Notes: generated by a model from the sequence alone, not told the origin. Positions 1 through 10,372 are shown, numbered from the stretch's first letter. The stretch is 64,000 nucleotides of DNA from Pseudanabaena mucicola FACHB-723 (GCF_014696385.1 NZ_JACJQB010000001.1:186001-250000); one strand, 5' to 3'. Made by a program: numbers and translations.

Positions 1-352
1 TTATGATCGCCATGACATTCATAATCCTTCCGAATTTGACTTTTTCCAAACCGATCATCAGTGGGGATACAACAGTTACTTAAATGATCTTTGTGGATTT
101 ACAGCTCCAGAGCATTATTTTCTTTCATTTCAACTGGAAGATTTAATTGCCAAAGAACGACTAATTCATAAACAGGCACATCATACACCGCTCTATACTA
201 CGGCTGCTTTTCGATACCGTGATGAAGTTGTAAAGACTAATGGTGAAAACAAAACCTATCATGCAGGGGCTTATCTTGGTGATGGTTTACATGAGGGTGC
301 GATTGCATCTGCTTATCGAGTTGCGGAATTACTTTCCCCTGTTGCGGTCTAA
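1..352 (+). CDS. FAD-dependent amine oxidoreductase-like protein (3' part)
   Basis: The window opens inside this gene. The frame starting at base 2 stays open to a TAA at 350-352 and gives about 116 C-terminal residues. Near the end is the stretch YHAGAYLGDGLHEGAIASA followed by YRVAELL. This resembles the last FAD-contacting segment of NAD/FAD-binding proteins of the flavin amine oxidase fold (COG2907-like), where a glycine-rich strand is followed by a helix. The substrate cannot be told from the fragment. A 13-bp-arm hairpin lies just downstream. The family call rests on this one C-terminal motif, so it is moderate. Confidence 0.5.
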   Translation, partial: YDRHDIHNPSEFDFFQTDHQWGYNSYLNDLCGFTAPEHYFLSFQLEDLIAKERLIHKQAHHTPLYTTAAFRYRDEVVKTNGENKTYHAGAYLGDGLHEGAIASAYRVAELLSPVAV

Positions 353-384
353 TCACGGTCTACAGCGATTTGCGCTCAAACAAA

Positions 385-419
385 TTAAAGGACTATGCTC
401 TCTGAACATAGTCCTTTAA
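385..419 (+). terminator. Hairpin after the oxidoreductase gene
   Basis: Two perfect 13-base arms (385-397 and 407-419, TTAAAGGACTATG and its complement) enclose a 9-base loop, 33 bases after the stop codon. There is no long T run, so it may act as a transcript-end stabiliser or a weak terminator. The remaining bases up to 636 hold no gene that I can see. Confidence 0.6.
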
Positions 420-636
420 CCGTCGTTTTGATTTTTCAGAATAACCTCCATTGATCAATCTAAAGCGAACTCGGAATGGAGAAGTTAGCGATTTTCTCTC
501 ATCGGTCTCTTTACCAGATTGTGGTCTAGCTCTACTCTTTAGAAGGAGTATCACTACTACGGTTGATGGTGAAAGAAGTTTACTACGACTCCACTAATAT
601 ATTAGCATAACTGCCAAAAATAGAACGACTTCAACC

Positions 637-891
637 TTAAATCAATTTGCGTTGAATATAACTAATCATGTCTTTTAGGGAAATCAATTTACCGTAGTCA
701 GCTTCGGGGATTTCGATGCTAAATGCCTCACTGAGGCCAATTAACAAGTTTAGAAAATCAAAGGAATCAATGCCTAAAGTGGTGCGGATATCTTCGTCCT
801 CACCAAGGCTATCGAGATCGGCTTCTGGCGCAATATTGCCCAATAGATTACCGATGGTTTCTTTAATTTGGAGTTCGCTAGTAATAGTCAT
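637..891 (-). CDS. Acyl carrier protein
   Basis: An 84-residue acidic protein with the phosphopantetheine attachment motif LGIDSFDFLNLL; Ser43 should carry the 4'-phosphopantetheine arm. The motif has DSF instead of the usual DSL of fatty-acid AcpP, which suggests a specialised carrier and not the housekeeping one. It is the last gene of a five-gene operon, 32 bases after the E2 gene. The operon encodes an acyl-CoA synthetase and a 2-oxoacid dehydrogenase E1/E2. A carrier here suggests that an acyl group made by the complex, or by the ligase, is loaded onto this protein; that role is inference. Confidence 0.85.
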   Translation of the reverse strand: MTITSELQIKETIGNLLGNIAPEADLDSLGEDEDIRTTLGIDSFDFLNLLIGLSEAFSIEIPEADYGKLISLKDMISYIQRKLI

Positions 892-923
892 AGAGAAATC
901 ACCTCTTATTATTTTCTAGTTAA

Positions 924-2153
924 TTACAGTGCTTCCACTGCTTGCAAATGAGCATTTAAAGCTTGTAGAAACTTCGCGCCAACCATGCCATCGGTGGCAC
1001 GGTGATCGCCTGCGATCGTTGCAGTCACGACAGGACGAGCGCCGACCATGCCATGCTCTGCCCAAGGTTGTTCCGCTATCTTGCCGAAACCAATAATTGC
1101 CACTTGTGGCGGATAGATGACACCATAGACTTTCTCTACGCCGATATCACCGAGATTGGTAAGTGTAATCGTGGCATCGGATAGCTCAGAACTGCGGAGA
1201 TGACCGCTACGGGTGCGGGCGATCAGGTCGCGCATCGCGGTCATCAGTTCGTCAAGATTTTTTAGATCGGCGTGGTGGATCGCTGGGGTGACTAATCCAC
1301 CTTGACGGAGGGAAATCGCAAAACCAATATGAATACCTTCCTGCACTTGCAGATGATCATCGACCCAATAGCCATTGAGTTCAGGAACATCCACTAGGGA
1401 CTTGGCTACGGCTTTAATCAACAAGACTACGGGCAAAATCCGATCCTTAATCGATCGCCGTTGATTTTCTGCTTCTAGCCATTGCAAGGGATGGCTCATA
1501 TCGATGCGAGTTTCCAAATAGTAATGGGGGATATCCCGATTTGCTAAGGACATCGCCGCCGCGATCGCTCGCCGCATTCCTGATTGAAAATCGCTGGTAG
1601 AAGTGGATTTAGCAGCAGGTTTCTCGGCAGGCGGCATAACAGTTGGCGATGGTGCAGATACGGGTTGTTTTTGCAAAGTCGCCGCCCGTTCGATGTCGGC
1701 TTTCTCAATTGCGCCATCAGCACCAGTACCTTTGACCGTCGTGAGGTCAACTCCCAATTCAGTAGCTAGTTTTCGTGCAAGCGGAGAGACGCGCAGACGT
1801 TCGGATTTTGCGATCGCAGGTGCAGGTGTTGATTGAGAAACCTCTTGAGAGATTTCTTTTGGTGCAGGTATAGAAGGTGCTGAAGAAGTGACTGGTACAA
1901 CCTCATTTTTGACAGTCTCTTCAGTGTGGATTTTTGCCATCACCGTTCCCACAGGAACCTTTGTCCCTGTCTCTAGCAATAACTCTTCAACCACGCCATC
2001 CATGAAGATTTCAATCTCCATAATCCCTTTGTCGGTTTCCACATCAGCGATGATGTCGCCACGTTTGAGGCGATCGCCTTGCTTGACTTTCCAATCCACT
2101 AGCGTTCCTGTTCGCATATCTGCGCCCAGACTAGGCATACAAAAATCAGCCAT
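924..2153 (-). CDS. 2-oxoacid dehydrogenase E2, dihydrolipoamide acyltransferase
   Basis: A 409-residue E2 subunit with the full domain order. A lipoyl domain at about 1-80 has the lipoylated lysine Lys42 in [11 protein letters not shown] proline/alanine-rich linker follows. The peripheral-subunit-binding domain is at about 118-155 ([17 protein letters not shown]). The catalytic acyltransferase domain is at about 190-409 and has the active-site motif DHRATDG near the C terminus. It transfers the acyl group from lipoamide to CoA. It overlaps the E1 beta gene by 8 bases, so the two are translationally coupled. No E3 (lipoamide dehydrogenase) gene lies in the operon, so E3 must be shared with another complex. 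Whether the substrate is pyruvate, acetoin or a branched-chain acid cannot be told. Confidence 0.9.
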   Translation of the reverse strand: MADFCMPSLGADMRTGTLVDWKVKQGDRLKRGDIIADVETDKGIMEIEIFMDGVVEELLLETGTKVPVGTVMAKIHTEETVKNEVVPVTSSAPSIPAPKEISQEVSQSTPAPAIAKSERLRVSPLARKLATELGVDLTTVKGTGADGAIEKADIERAATLQKQPVSAPSPTVMPPAEKPAAKSTSTSDFQSGMRRAIAAAMSLANRDIPHYYLETRIDMSHPLQWLEAENQRRSIKDRILPVVLLIKAVAKSLVDVPELNGYWVDDHLQVQEGIHIGFAISLRQGGLVTPAIHHADLKNLDELMTAMRDLIARTRSGHLRSSELSDATITLTNLGDIGVEKVYGVIYPPQVAIIGFGKIAEQPWAEHGMVGARPVVTATIAGDHRATDGMVGAKFLQALNAHLQAVEAL

Positions 2154-3192
2154 GTTTACTCACCATTTTGCGTACAGTTTTGACAATCGTTTCAACTTGG
2201 GGCAGAGCCGCTTGCTCTAAGTGATGGGCATAGGGAATTGGCACTTCTACCGCACAAATACGCTCAACGGGCGCATCGAGTTCATAAAAAGCCTGTTCCA
2301 TAATCCTTGCGCTAATTTCTGCCGAGATACTGCCACTGCGCCAACCTTCATCTACGAGCAGAGCGCGATGGGTTTTAGCGATCGAAGCAACAATTGTGGC
2401 ATCGTCGAGGGGGCGCAAAGTTCGCAAGTCGATCACCTCTGCGTCAATACCTTCTTGAGCAAGGGTTTCGGCGGCTTCTAAGGCTTTAAATAGACTCATG
2501 CTGTAGGTAATCAAGGTGATATCACGACCAACCCGACGTACACAAGCGCGATCGATGTCCACGGCTCCTGCATCGGCGGCAATTTCGCCTTCCATGTTGT
2601 AGAGCAAAGTATTCTCAAATATCAGCACAGGATCGGGATCTTGCAGAGCTGTCCAGAGCATTCCTCTAGCATCTTCTAACACCGCAGGGACGAGGACTTT
2701 AATGCCGGGGATATGGGCATACCAACATTCCAAACTGTGGGAATGTTGGGCGGCTAGTTGCTTACCGCCGCCCGTACCCATGCGGATTACCAGTGGCACA
2801 TTTAACATGCCGCCTGACATATGCAAATAAGTAGCAGCAGTGTTGAGAATTTGGTCGGCGGCGAGCAAACTAAAGTTCACGGTCATGATTTCCACAATCG
2901 GACGCATTCCGCCTAGTGCTACACCAATCCCTGCACCTGTAAATCCTGATTCGCATAGGGGGGTATCGATAATGCGATCGCAACCAAATTCTTGCAGCAA
3001 TCCTTTACTCACGCCAAAAGCACCACCATAGCGCCCCACATCTTCACCCATGAGGAATACCCGTTCATCCTTACGCATTGCGTCACGCATCGCTTCACGT
3101 ACGGCTTCCCGATAGGTGATATGTATGGTTTTGGGAGCTTCAGGATTGACCTTGGGTTCTGTTTCCATAAACATATCCGTAAATGCGTTCAT
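2146..3192 (-). CDS. 2-oxoacid dehydrogenase E1 component, beta subunit
   Basis: A 348-residue E1 beta subunit. It shows the transketolase-like pyrimidine-binding half ([18 protein letters not shown], then [20 protein letters not shown], the glutamate region that activates thiamine diphosphate) and the C-terminal transketolase domain ([11 protein letters not shown]). With E1 alpha it forms the thiamine-dependent decarboxylase. It overlaps E1 alpha by 4 bases and E2 by 8. An extension of about 25 residues precedes the conserved start ([14 protein letters not shown]). Cyanobacterial housekeeping pdhA, pdhB and pdhC are usually scattered, so this clustered set is probably an additional complex. 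Confidence 0.9.
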   Translation of the reverse strand: MNAFTDMFMETEPKVNPEAPKTIHITYREAVREAMRDAMRKDERVFLMGEDVGRYGGAFGVSKGLLQEFGCDRIIDTPLCESGFTGAGIGVALGGMRPIVEIMTVNFSLLAADQILNTAATYLHMSGGMLNVPLVIRMGTGGGKQLAAQHSHSLECWYAHIPGIKVLVPAVLEDARGMLWTALQDPDPVLIFENTLLYNMEGEIAADAGAVDIDRACVRRVGRDITLITYSMSLFKALEAAETLAQEGIDAEVIDLRTLRPLDDATIVASIAKTHRALLVDEGWRSGSISAEISARIMEQAFYELDAPVERICAVEVPIPYAHHLEQAALPQVETIVKTVRKMVSKHG

Positions 3193-4229
3193 ACTGAAAC
3201 CTCCTGCCGATCGCTCGATTCGGAATAAACAAAGCGGGTCAAGTCCTCAACGGGTTCCCAAGTACCAGCTTCGGCAAAGGCGATCGCAGTTTCAATTTCG
3301 CGATCGATGGCTTCTTGCATGGCTGTGAGGTCAGCATCACTTAGTAACCCTTGAGCTTGCAGTTTTTGGGTGAGATTTGCGATCGGGCAGCGTTGTCGCC
3401 ATTGTTCCACTTCAGCTTTATCACGATATAGCTCAGCATCAAACATAGAATGGGCGCGGAAGCGATAGGTAACGCATTCTAAGAAAAATGGTTTGACTCC
3501 TTCGCGCACTGCCGCCACCGCCTTTTGAGCCGCCGCTTCCACTGCTAATACATCCATACCATCGACCGATTGGCTATCGATGCCATAGCTACGGGCTTTT
3601 TCGGGAAAGTTATTCACGGAGTGCGAAAATCTAATCGCCGTACCCATAGCGTACTGGTTGTTTTCGCAAATAAATAGAATAGGAACTTGCCACAGGGCGG
3701 CTAAATTCAGGGCTTCATGGAATTCACCTTCGGCGGCGGCTCCATCACCAAAAAAGCAACAGGTAACTTGGTTTCTACCCATCTTTTTATCGGCTAAGGC
3801 AAGACCAACGGCAATGGGCAAGGCACTGGCGACGATCGCATTACCACCATAGAAGCGGCTAGCCTGATCGAATAGATGCATCGATCCGCCACGACCACGA
3901 CAGCAGCCTTCCAGTTTGCCAAACATTTCCGCCATCACCGCATTCATGGATACTCCTCGCGCCAAAGCCTGTCCATGTTCGCGATAGGTGGCGATAATTG
4001 CATCCTCTGGTTTTAAAGCTTGGATCACACCGACAGCAACCGCCTCTTCACCGTTGTAGAGATGCATAAAACCACGAATTTTCATGGCGCTATACAGTTC
4101 AGCACAGCGATCTTCAAAGCGCCGAATCCGCAACATTTGCTGGAGCAGATCGCGTAAATGCTGACTCTGATCGGGATCAATTATGGGAGCCTTTGCCACA
4201 GGCGGCTCCACAGCATTTTTACTCTTCAT
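3189..4229 (-). CDS. 2-oxoacid dehydrogenase E1 component, alpha subunit
   Basis: A 346-residue thiamine diphosphate-dependent E1 alpha subunit. The thiamine/magnesium motif [20 protein letters not shown] followed by ENNQYAMGT is intact, and the phosphorylation-loop-like segment [15 protein letters not shown] is present. It decarboxylates the 2-oxoacid and hands the acyl group to the lipoyl arm of E2. Its ATG overlaps the stop codon of the upstream acyl-CoA synthetase by one base (TAATG arrangement), and its end overlaps E1 beta by 4 bases. The family is certain; the exact substrate is not. Confidence 0.9.
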   Translation of the reverse strand: MKSKNAVEPPVAKAPIIDPDQSQHLRDLLQQMLRIRRFEDRCAELYSAMKIRGFMHLYNGEEAVAVGVIQALKPEDAIIATYREHGQALARGVSMNAVMAEMFGKLEGCCRGRGGSMHLFDQASRFYGGNAIVASALPIAVGLALADKKMGRNQVTCCFFGDGAAAEGEFHEALNLAALWQVPILFICENNQYAMGTAIRFSHSVNNFPEKARSYGIDSQSVDGMDVLAVEAAAQKAVAAVREGVKPFFLECVTYRFRAHSMFDAELYRDKAEVEQWRQRCPIANLTQKLQAQGLLSDADLTAMQEAIDREIETAIAFAEAGTWEPVEDLTRFVYSESSDRQEVSV

Positions 4230-6034
4230 TAGTTTGTCTCCAATGTCGATAAATCGCCTTCAGGTAAGCCCAACTCACGGGCTTTGAGCAAGCGCCGCAT
4301 GATCTTGCCACTGCGGGTTTTTGGCAAGTTGTCTTGAAATTCAATCTCTTTGGGTGCGATCGCCGAGCCAAGTTTTTTACGGGCAAACCCGATTAAATCA
4401 AGCTTTAAGGTTTCACTGGGTTGATAGCTAGGTTTTAGGGATACAAAGGCTTTTACCAATTCGCCAATTGTGGGATTTGGTTTCCCAATTACTCCTGCTT
4501 CTGCAACGGCAGGATGTTCCATCAAAGCACTTTCTACTTCAAAAGGACCAACCATATGTCCAGAGGTTTTGATGATGTCATCTTCACGTCCGACAAACCA
4601 GAAGTAGCCATCCTCATCACGCATCGCTAAGTCACCTGTGATATACCAGTCACCCGTAGCTTCGCTTACAGAATCATTCAGAACGTCACTGACAAAGCAC
4701 TTACGATAGCGAGCATCATCATGGAGGTAGCCCCGAAACATCGACGGCCATCCAGTTCGCAAGGCAAGATCGCCATCAATATTCGGTTTATCGATGATTT
4801 CCATCGTGCCATCTTCATGTCGCCGCACGATGGCTGCTTCCATTCCTGGCAAAGGACGACCCATCGAACCAGGGCGAATATCCATTACCGCGTAATTTGC
4901 GATCGCAATGCCGCCTGTTTCCGTTTGCCACCAATTATCGTGAATTGGTAAACCTAGTTTTTCTTGACCCCAGACTACAGCTTCAGGATTGAGCGGCTCA
5001 CCAACGCTACAAACGAGACGGAGATGGCTCAAGTCATACTGTTGACGTGGTTCCATATCCATTCGCATCAAGCGCCGAATCGCAGTCGGAGCGGTATACC
5101 AGACCGTCACTTTTTGGGTTTCCAAAATTTTATACCAGCGATCGGCATCAAATTCTGCTTCATCAATGATGCTGGTGATGCCGTGGGTCAACGGCGCGAT
5201 AATGCCATAGGAAGTTCCCGTCACCCACCCTGGATCGGCAGTACACCAATAGATATCATTGGGGTGCAGATCGAGGACATATTTAGCAGTCATATAGTGC
5301 ATATAGACCGCTTGATGCACATGGATTGCCCCCTTCGGCATTCCCGTTGTGCCACTGGTAAAGTGTAGCAATGCCATGTCTTCTGGTTCTGTCACGACGG
5401 TGCGAAATTCCGTCGATGCGGATTGCATCAGTTTTGGTAATGACAGCAAGCCATCATCAACATCTTCTTCCGCATCAGCTAACAAAATGTATTGCAACTT
5501 GGGTAATCGCGATCGCAAAGACTCGACTTTTTGTTTGTAAAGTAATTTGGTGGTGATCAGCACCTTGGCATCACCGCGATCCATGCGTTGATAAATTGGT
5601 TCGGGACCAAAGGCTGAAAACAGTGGACAAAAAACGCTGCCATTCTTCAATGCACCAAGAGCGGCGATGTACAACGCAGGAATCCTTCCTGCCAAGACAA
5701 ATACGCGATCGCCTTTGGTCACACCTAAGCCTTGCAAAACATTAGCAAAGCGATTACTGTGCGCCTTCAGGTCGCCATAGGTAAAGTCGCTAATTGTCCA
5801 ATCCTTATCAATAAAACGCAGGGCAATGCGATGGGCTATAGCTTCTGTGGCATGATGCTCGATCGCAATATCGGCAATATTAATATTTCGATGGAGTCCA
5901 CGGAGATCGCTTGCACCTGTTAATTCCTTCGCGATCGTTTCCCAAGAAAAATCACGCCGCACTGTATCGTAGTCTGACAAGTTGGGCGGCGTAGATCCTG
6001 CTGATTGGGGCTTGTGAATGGGTTTCCAGTCCAT
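4229..6034 (-). CDS. AcsA-like acetate/acyl-CoA ligase (AMP-forming)
   Basis: A 601-residue ANL-superfamily ligase. It shows the phosphate-loop motif [16 protein letters not shown], the [10 protein letters not shown] adenine-binding motif, [12 protein letters not shown], and the C-terminal hinge and catalytic lysine region ([20 protein letters not shown] and [12 protein letters not shown]). These features and the length match AcsA-type acetyl-CoA synthetases, which activate acetate with ATP and CoA. The ATG at 6034 is preferred over one at 6055 because GGAGGTGA lies eight bases before it. It is the first gene of the operon with E1 alpha, E1 beta, E2 and an acyl carrier protein. A related short-chain acid is possible as substrate. 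Confidence 0.85.
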   Translation of the reverse strand: MDWKPIHKPQSAGSTPPNLSDYDTVRRDFSWETIAKELTGASDLRGLHRNINIADIAIEHHATEAIAHRIALRFIDKDWTISDFTYGDLKAHSNRFANVLQGLGVTKGDRVFVLAGRIPALYIAALGALKNGSVFCPLFSAFGPEPIYQRMDRGDAKVLITTKLLYKQKVESLRSRLPKLQYILLADAEEDVDDGLLSLPKLMQSASTEFRTVVTEPEDMALLHFTSGTTGMPKGAIHVHQAVYMHYMTAKYVLDLHPNDIYWCTADPGWVTGTSYGIIAPLTHGITSIIDEAEFDADRWYKILETQKVTVWYTAPTAIRRLMRMDMEPRQQYDLSHLRLVCSVGEPLNPEAVVWGQEKLGLPIHDNWWQTETGGIAIANYAVMDIRPGSMGRPLPGMEAAIVRRHEDGTMEIIDKPNIDGDLALRTGWPSMFRGYLHDDARYRKCFVSDVLNDSVSEATGDWYITGDLAMRDEDGYFWFVGREDDIIKTSGHMVGPFEVESALMEHPAVAEAGVIGKPNPTIGELVKAFVSLKPSYQPSETLKLDLIGFARKKLGSAIAPKEIEFQDNLPKTRSGKIMRRLLKARELGLPEGDLSTLETN

Positions 6035-6412
6035 ACTCAGTTCACCTCCGAGCAAAAATAGAAAACTCGCACCTATAGATAATCAGAATTTATAGATAAA
6101 GTAATTCTTAAATGGGTTCTTACACAAAAAACATTCCACTCATGCCCTTAACAGATAAGGGACGTTAGGGTGTTAAGCCTATCTGTATAAGATTAGTAGC
6201 TAAATTACTGAAAAGCTATTTGTGTAAGTTTATGAAGTTAATAGAGCTTAAATATGTATAGGCTCATCCTTAGACTACTCCACATTTACAAACGAAAATA
6301 ATTAATGTCACACATCTTGATAATCTGACGTTTAGAGGCAATTTAGAAGACAATAAGGTTATAGATAGAATCTGCAAGTCATCAAGTCATAGGATTCAAT
6401 GAGAGGTGTGTT
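6035..6412. promoter_or_regulatory. Divergent regulatory region between the ligase operon and the AhpD-like gene
   Basis: A 378-base gap feeds two divergent transcription units. It contains two overlapping inverted repeats: CTTAACA (6147-6153) with TGTTAAG (6171-6177), and ACAGATA (6151-6157) with TATCTGT (6180-6186). These could be an operator or alternative stems in a leader. No gene is visible. A GAGAGGTG ribosome-binding sequence lies just before the AhpD-like start. Confidence 0.35.
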
Positions 6413-6775
6413 ATGTCTGAATCTATTGCCAAGACTTCTTATACCGATCAAATGAAGCGAGTGCGTAACCAAACTGGCAAGCTCTCTAGCGCTTTACCAG
6501 AAGTAATGAAAAACTTCTATGCTCTCAGCAAAGCTTCATCTACCGATGGTGTGATTGATGGCAAAACTAAAGAACTCATTGCCCTTGCGATCGCAGTGGC
6601 AATCCATTGTGATGACTGCATCGGTTTTCATACCAATTCTGCGCTGAAGGCAGGGGCAACGAAAGAAGAAATTATCGAAGTCTTAGGAGTAGCGGTGTTT
6701 ATGGGTGGAGGGCCAGCCTTGATGTATGCAACCCATGTCATGGAAGCAATGGAAGAATTGCAACCTAGTAGCTAA
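6413..6775 (+). CDS. AhpD-like carboxymuconolactone decarboxylase family protein
   Basis: A 120-residue, all-alpha protein of the CMD/AhpD family. The redox motif CDDC within IHCDDCIGFHTNSALKAGAT, followed by EEIIEVLGVAVFMGGGPA, is the standard AhpD core with two cysteines and the downstream histidine. Such proteins act as peroxidase or disulfide reductases; full AhpD reduces AhpC through lipoylated E2. The gene is divergent from an operon that encodes a lipoyl E2, so a functional link through lipoamide is possible, but this is inference. The last codons form one arm of a hairpin shared with the convergent EF-G-like gene. Confidence 0.85.
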   Translation: MSESIAKTSYTDQMKRVRNQTGKLSSALPEVMKNFYALSKASSTDGVIDGKTKELIALAIAVAIHCDDCIGFHTNSALKAGATKEEIIEVLGVAVFMGGGPALMYATHVMEAMEELQPSS

Positions 6776-6820
6776 ATAGCTTGTACCGTCAGCTAGACGG
6801 ACGGTACAAGCTATTTAGCT
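6770..6820. terminator. Bidirectional hairpin formed by the ends of two convergent genes
   Basis: Perfect 21-base arms (6770-6790 and 6800-6820) enclose a 9-base loop. The left arm contains the TAA of the AhpD-like gene and the right arm contains the stop codon of the EF-G-like gene. Each coding end is therefore part of a terminator that can serve both strands. Confidence 0.75.
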
Positions 6821-8863
6821 GGCGGAAACAACCTGACTGACTAATTTTTCGGGAACTTCCTGCAAGCGATCAAAGGTTTTACTGAAGAAGCCCACACCCA
6901 TGGTTTGCGATCGCAATTCGAGGATTAAACTCTGCATCTCCATTTCAGGAATATATGCCGAAACCTTATCCCAACGTTGCCAGCCAGCTTTGGACTCATA
7001 GCCGAGAATCTGTCCGCGCCGACCGCTTACCAAACGCAAGGCACTGGATGTATATTCTGTGGGAATCGAAATTTCTACAAGATTGATCGGTTCAAGGAGA
7101 ATTGGCTCACAGGTAGCCATACCCTCTTGCATCGCCAGTCTTGCCGCCTGTTTAAAAGCTTGCTCAGAGCTATCAACGGAATGATAGGAACCATTAGTCA
7201 AAGTGACCGCAATATCGACAATGGGAAACCCTAAGATGCCTTTATGCAAATATTCGCGGACACCTGTCTCGACACCCGCAATATATTGGCGTGGCACAAC
7301 GCCACCAACAATCGTTTCCGCAAATTTAAAGCCTTCACCCCTTGGCAATGGTTGAATATCGAGATAAACATCCCCAAACTGTCCATGTCCGCCCGATTGG
7401 TGCTTATAGCGACCGTGGGAATTGGTGGATTTGCGGATAGTTTCTTTGTAGAGAATTTGGGGTGCATGTTGGCTAATTGGTAAGTTATATTTGCGCCGCA
7501 TTCGATCAAGGGCAACTTGTAAATGGATTTCGCCCTGTCCCAAGAGCACAATTTCATGGGTTTCCGTGCGTTGCTCCCACCGCAGGGCAGGATCTTCTTC
7601 ACAGAGCTTGTTGAGAACGTTGCTGAGTTTCACTTCGTCATTACGCTTTTCGGCAGCAATTGCCCAAGCAAATACTGGCTCTAGGGAATTTGCGATCGCA
7701 AGTGGCTCAATATTTTGTCCTGTGGTCAAGGTATCGCCAGTTTTTGCACCTTCCAATCGCGCAACTGCCACAATATCGCCCGCCTCGGCGCTGGTGATGG
7801 GCTGCTGTTGCCCACCCATGAGTCGATACAAGCCGCCAATACGACTACCATTCAGTACCGTGCCATCGGTGAGCTTGCCGAGCCACAGACGTACCAGTGA
7901 GAGCTTGCCACCCTGTGGTGTGTAGTAAGTCTTCAGGACTTGGGCGACAGGCGCAGCAGCATCAGTGGGTACATAACTAGCAAGTTGCTGACGGTGGGCG
8001 ATTGTGGCTTCAGGTTGAGGAGATTCGATCACCAAGGCTTTGAGCAATGGACGCACCCCAAAATCTTGCTCAGCAACCCCAAAAAAGACTGGTACAATCT
8101 GGTCTTCGCTCAGTTCCTTTTGCAAATCGGCAAGCACTTCTGCTTGGGAAGGCTTAATTTCCGTCAGCAATTCTTCTAAGAGATGATCATCAAAATCGGC
8201 AATGGTTTCTAGCATGGCTTCCCGTTCCACCTGTTCCTGTGCTGCCAGTTCCTCGGATAAGGCGATCGCATCGGGAGCAGCATTGACGTGATATTGATAG
8301 GCTTGCTCGGTTACGAGGTCAATAAAACCAATCAAGTCGTTGCCAGAGCTAATCGGATATTGTTGGGCGACAAGGGGACGACTAGAGACGGTTTTGAGAG
8401 CTGCCAATTGCGATCGCAAAGCTTGGGCATGGTTGGTATCCCCAGTCAGCCGATCCATTTTGTTGATAAAAATCAGGTGGGGAATTTTCCAGTCGTCAAG
8501 GAATTTTAGTAATGGGGCAATTGTATTGACGCGATCTCCATTTGGTTCACAGACCACAATCGCCAAATCCACCCCCATCAGTGCATGATAGGTTTCTTGG
8601 AGAAATTCCACCGAACCAGGGCAATCAATCAAATTGAAGTGAATTCCTTCATAATCGATGCTGGCAACATTTACCTCCACACTCATACTGCGATCGCGAG
8701 CTTCGGTGGAACTATCCCCCACTGTGTTTTTATCGGTTACTTTACCCTTGCGAGAGATAGTCTTGGTTACGAAGAGAAGACTTTCTAAAAGTGTCGTTTT
8801 CCCGCTCAGATAAGAACCGACTAAAGCAATGTTACGTGTACTAGAAGTCTGCTTACTATTCAT
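6815..8863 (-). CDS. Elongation factor G-like translational GTPase
   Basis: A 682-residue EF-G paralogue. The GTPase domain has a P-loop (GSYLSGKTT), the G3 motif DCPGSVEF and the G4 motif INKMDR. EF-G domains II to V follow, including the domain IV region SGGHGQFGDVYLDIQPL. In G3, the catalytic histidine of canonical EF-G (DTPGH) is replaced by serine. This suggests altered GTP hydrolysis and fits the EF-G-like (EF-G2) group, whose role is not settled. It is slightly shorter than canonical EF-G (about 690-700 residues). It stands alone, not in the str ribosomal operon, so it is unlikely to be the main fusA. Confidence 0.85.
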   Translation of the reverse strand: MNSKQTSSTRNIALVGSYLSGKTTLLESLLFVTKTISRKGKVTDKNTVGDSSTEARDRSMSVEVNVASIDYEGIHFNLIDCPGSVEFLQETYHALMGVDLAIVVCEPNGDRVNTIAPLLKFLDDWKIPHLIFINKMDRLTGDTNHAQALRSQLAALKTVSSRPLVAQQYPISSGNDLIGFIDLVTEQAYQYHVNAAPDAIALSEELAAQEQVEREAMLETIADFDDHLLEELLTEIKPSQAEVLADLQKELSEDQIVPVFFGVAEQDFGVRPLLKALVIESPQPEATIAHRQQLASYVPTDAAAPVAQVLKTYYTPQGGKLSLVRLWLGKLTDGTVLNGSRIGGLYRLMGGQQQPITSAEAGDIVAVARLEGAKTGDTLTTGQNIEPLAIANSLEPVFAWAIAAEKRNDEVKLSNVLNKLCEEDPALRWEQRTETHEIVLLGQGEIHLQVALDRMRRKYNLPISQHAPQILYKETIRKSTNSHGRYKHQSGGHGQFGDVYLDIQPLPRGEGFKFAETIVGGVVPRQYIAGVETGVREYLHKGILGFPIVDIAVTLTNGSYHSVDSSEQAFKQAARLAMQEGMATCEPILLEPINLVEISIPTEYTSSALRLVSGRRGQILGYESKAGWQRWDKVSAYIPEMEMQSLILELRSQTMGVGFFSKTFDRLQEVPEKLVSQVVSAS

Positions 8864-8945
8864 GATTACAAGCCTCTGAATCTGCTCTGAAACTTGTGCT
8901 AAACACTAGTAATTAGCGCAAGCTCCGATTTTGATTTTGAACTAC

Positions 8946-10130
8946 TTAAGCAATGCTACTACGCTTCCGTGACTCCTTATAGGAAGTCGTCACATTGCGT
9001 AACCCAGACTTCACCATTTGTTGTTCCAAGATCGCAAAAAAGCGCCGCCGATCGCTACTTGTTACCACCGCTTGATTATGGGCTTCTGCTAAGGCGACAG
9101 GATAGCCATAGCCTTTTTGTACCTGTGCGAGGATGATCTGTAAAGCTTGCGATCGCAATCCTGCATCTAGGGCTGTCCAAGCAGGCATCTCCACTCTTGC
9201 TATTTCTGTACCGACATGGAGATAACAAAAATAAATATGATGTTCTCCATATTCTTGCAAAATCCGCGCTTGACTTTGCCAAAGCGGACTGCACTCGCCC
9301 ACTTTTAATAAACGCTGCCACAATGCGCCATCGCGCAAAGGCTGAAGTTGGCTACAAGGCGCAACATCTAAGGGATTAGCCGCGCAATAGGTCACGCAAT
9401 CAGGTTGCTCAAAGGGGCAAAGTTGTAATCGCAAAAAATTAGTTGCTTCCGTCGCACGGGGGGCGCTGATATAGCCTGCAAGGGGAATTCGTTGCGATTT
9501 CAAGTTGTCCCATGCAGCGATGATGTCTGGCAACAATTGCGATCGCGCTTCGGCAGGAATATCATCAAGTTCCCAATGAATTAATGCCCCATCGCTAAAG
9601 GCGAGCATTGGTAAAGGTGATCGCGATCGTGTTTCGATTGCTAGATTTACCAGCGCCACATTTTCGGCAACTGTCCGCCGCAAAGTCATCCATTGCTCAG
9701 TCTGGATGCCCCATTGTCGAGCCTTATAGAGATCTTCAGTTTTATAAAATACTTCAGGAAGATGATCGAGTAAGGGATAGATTCCCGAATTGTAGAAAAT
9801 CGCGACTCTACCAATATTAATTAAATAGCAATAGGCAATTTCATGGCGGCTCGGTGCAATTTGTGAACCATCGGTAGCGACGACAATATGTGGTGTAGTT
9901 ATGGGTATGATTTCCTGTCTTTGCGACAGATGCTCGACGGGTTCGGCACAATTAAAAATTTTGCGATCGCGAAACTGTTGGCTATGTTGACAAAGTTTGG
10001 CTTGGTTGACGGTAGCTTGCTGGAAAACAGTTTCAGCGCGATCGAGTTTGACGGTCAATTGCTGGGCTTCTCTTTGCAATTGTTCAGACATGCCTTGCAT
10101 CTGTCCCATCAATTTCTGTAAATCCAGCAT
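8946..10130 (-). CDS. NurA-domain DNA repair nuclease
   Basis: A 394-residue protein with the NurA signature: ATDGSQIAPSRHE at residues 85-97, where Asp87 is the expected metal ligand, then later conserved acidic positions including LAFSDGALIHWEL. The N-terminal 60 residues are glutamine-rich and probably helical. NurA is a 5' end-resecting nuclease that in archaea works with the HerA ATPase. No HerA gene is adjacent here, but a three-gene set with its own ATPase and nuclease diverges from this gene across a 242-base gap. NurA homologues are common in cyanobacteria, so it may simply be housekeeping. Confidence 0.75.
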   Translation of the reverse strand: MLDLQKLMGQMQGMSEQLQREAQQLTVKLDRAETVFQQATVNQAKLCQHSQQFRDRKIFNCAEPVEHLSQRQEIIPITTPHIVVATDGSQIAPSRHEIAYCYLINIGRVAIFYNSGIYPLLDHLPEVFYKTEDLYKARQWGIQTEQWMTLRRTVAENVALVNLAIETRSRSPLPMLAFSDGALIHWELDDIPAEARSQLLPDIIAAWDNLKSQRIPLAGYISAPRATEATNFLRLQLCPFEQPDCVTYCAANPLDVAPCSQLQPLRDGALWQRLLKVGECSPLWQSQARILQEYGEHHIYFCYLHVGTEIARVEMPAWTALDAGLRSQALQIILAQVQKGYGYPVALAEAHNQAVVTSSDRRRFFAILEQQMVKSGLRNVTTSYKESRKRSSIA

Positions 10131-10372
10131 AATTACTTCTCTATCAGATTACAAGATTGCAAGTTGTAGGATTCATTATCACATCAACTAATTTATTAAT
10201 TTCGTGAGTTTATACTTATTTTAAAAGCTTTTAATCCTTAGAAAATTTAGAAAAAAGGACATAAAAGTATTATCCTAAAAATAGTAGGTGTGGCGTTTTA
10301 GGTTTCATGTTGCGGCAAATTTTACAAATTTCTGGGGAATAGCCCTAAAAATCAATCAAGAGTATATTCAAG

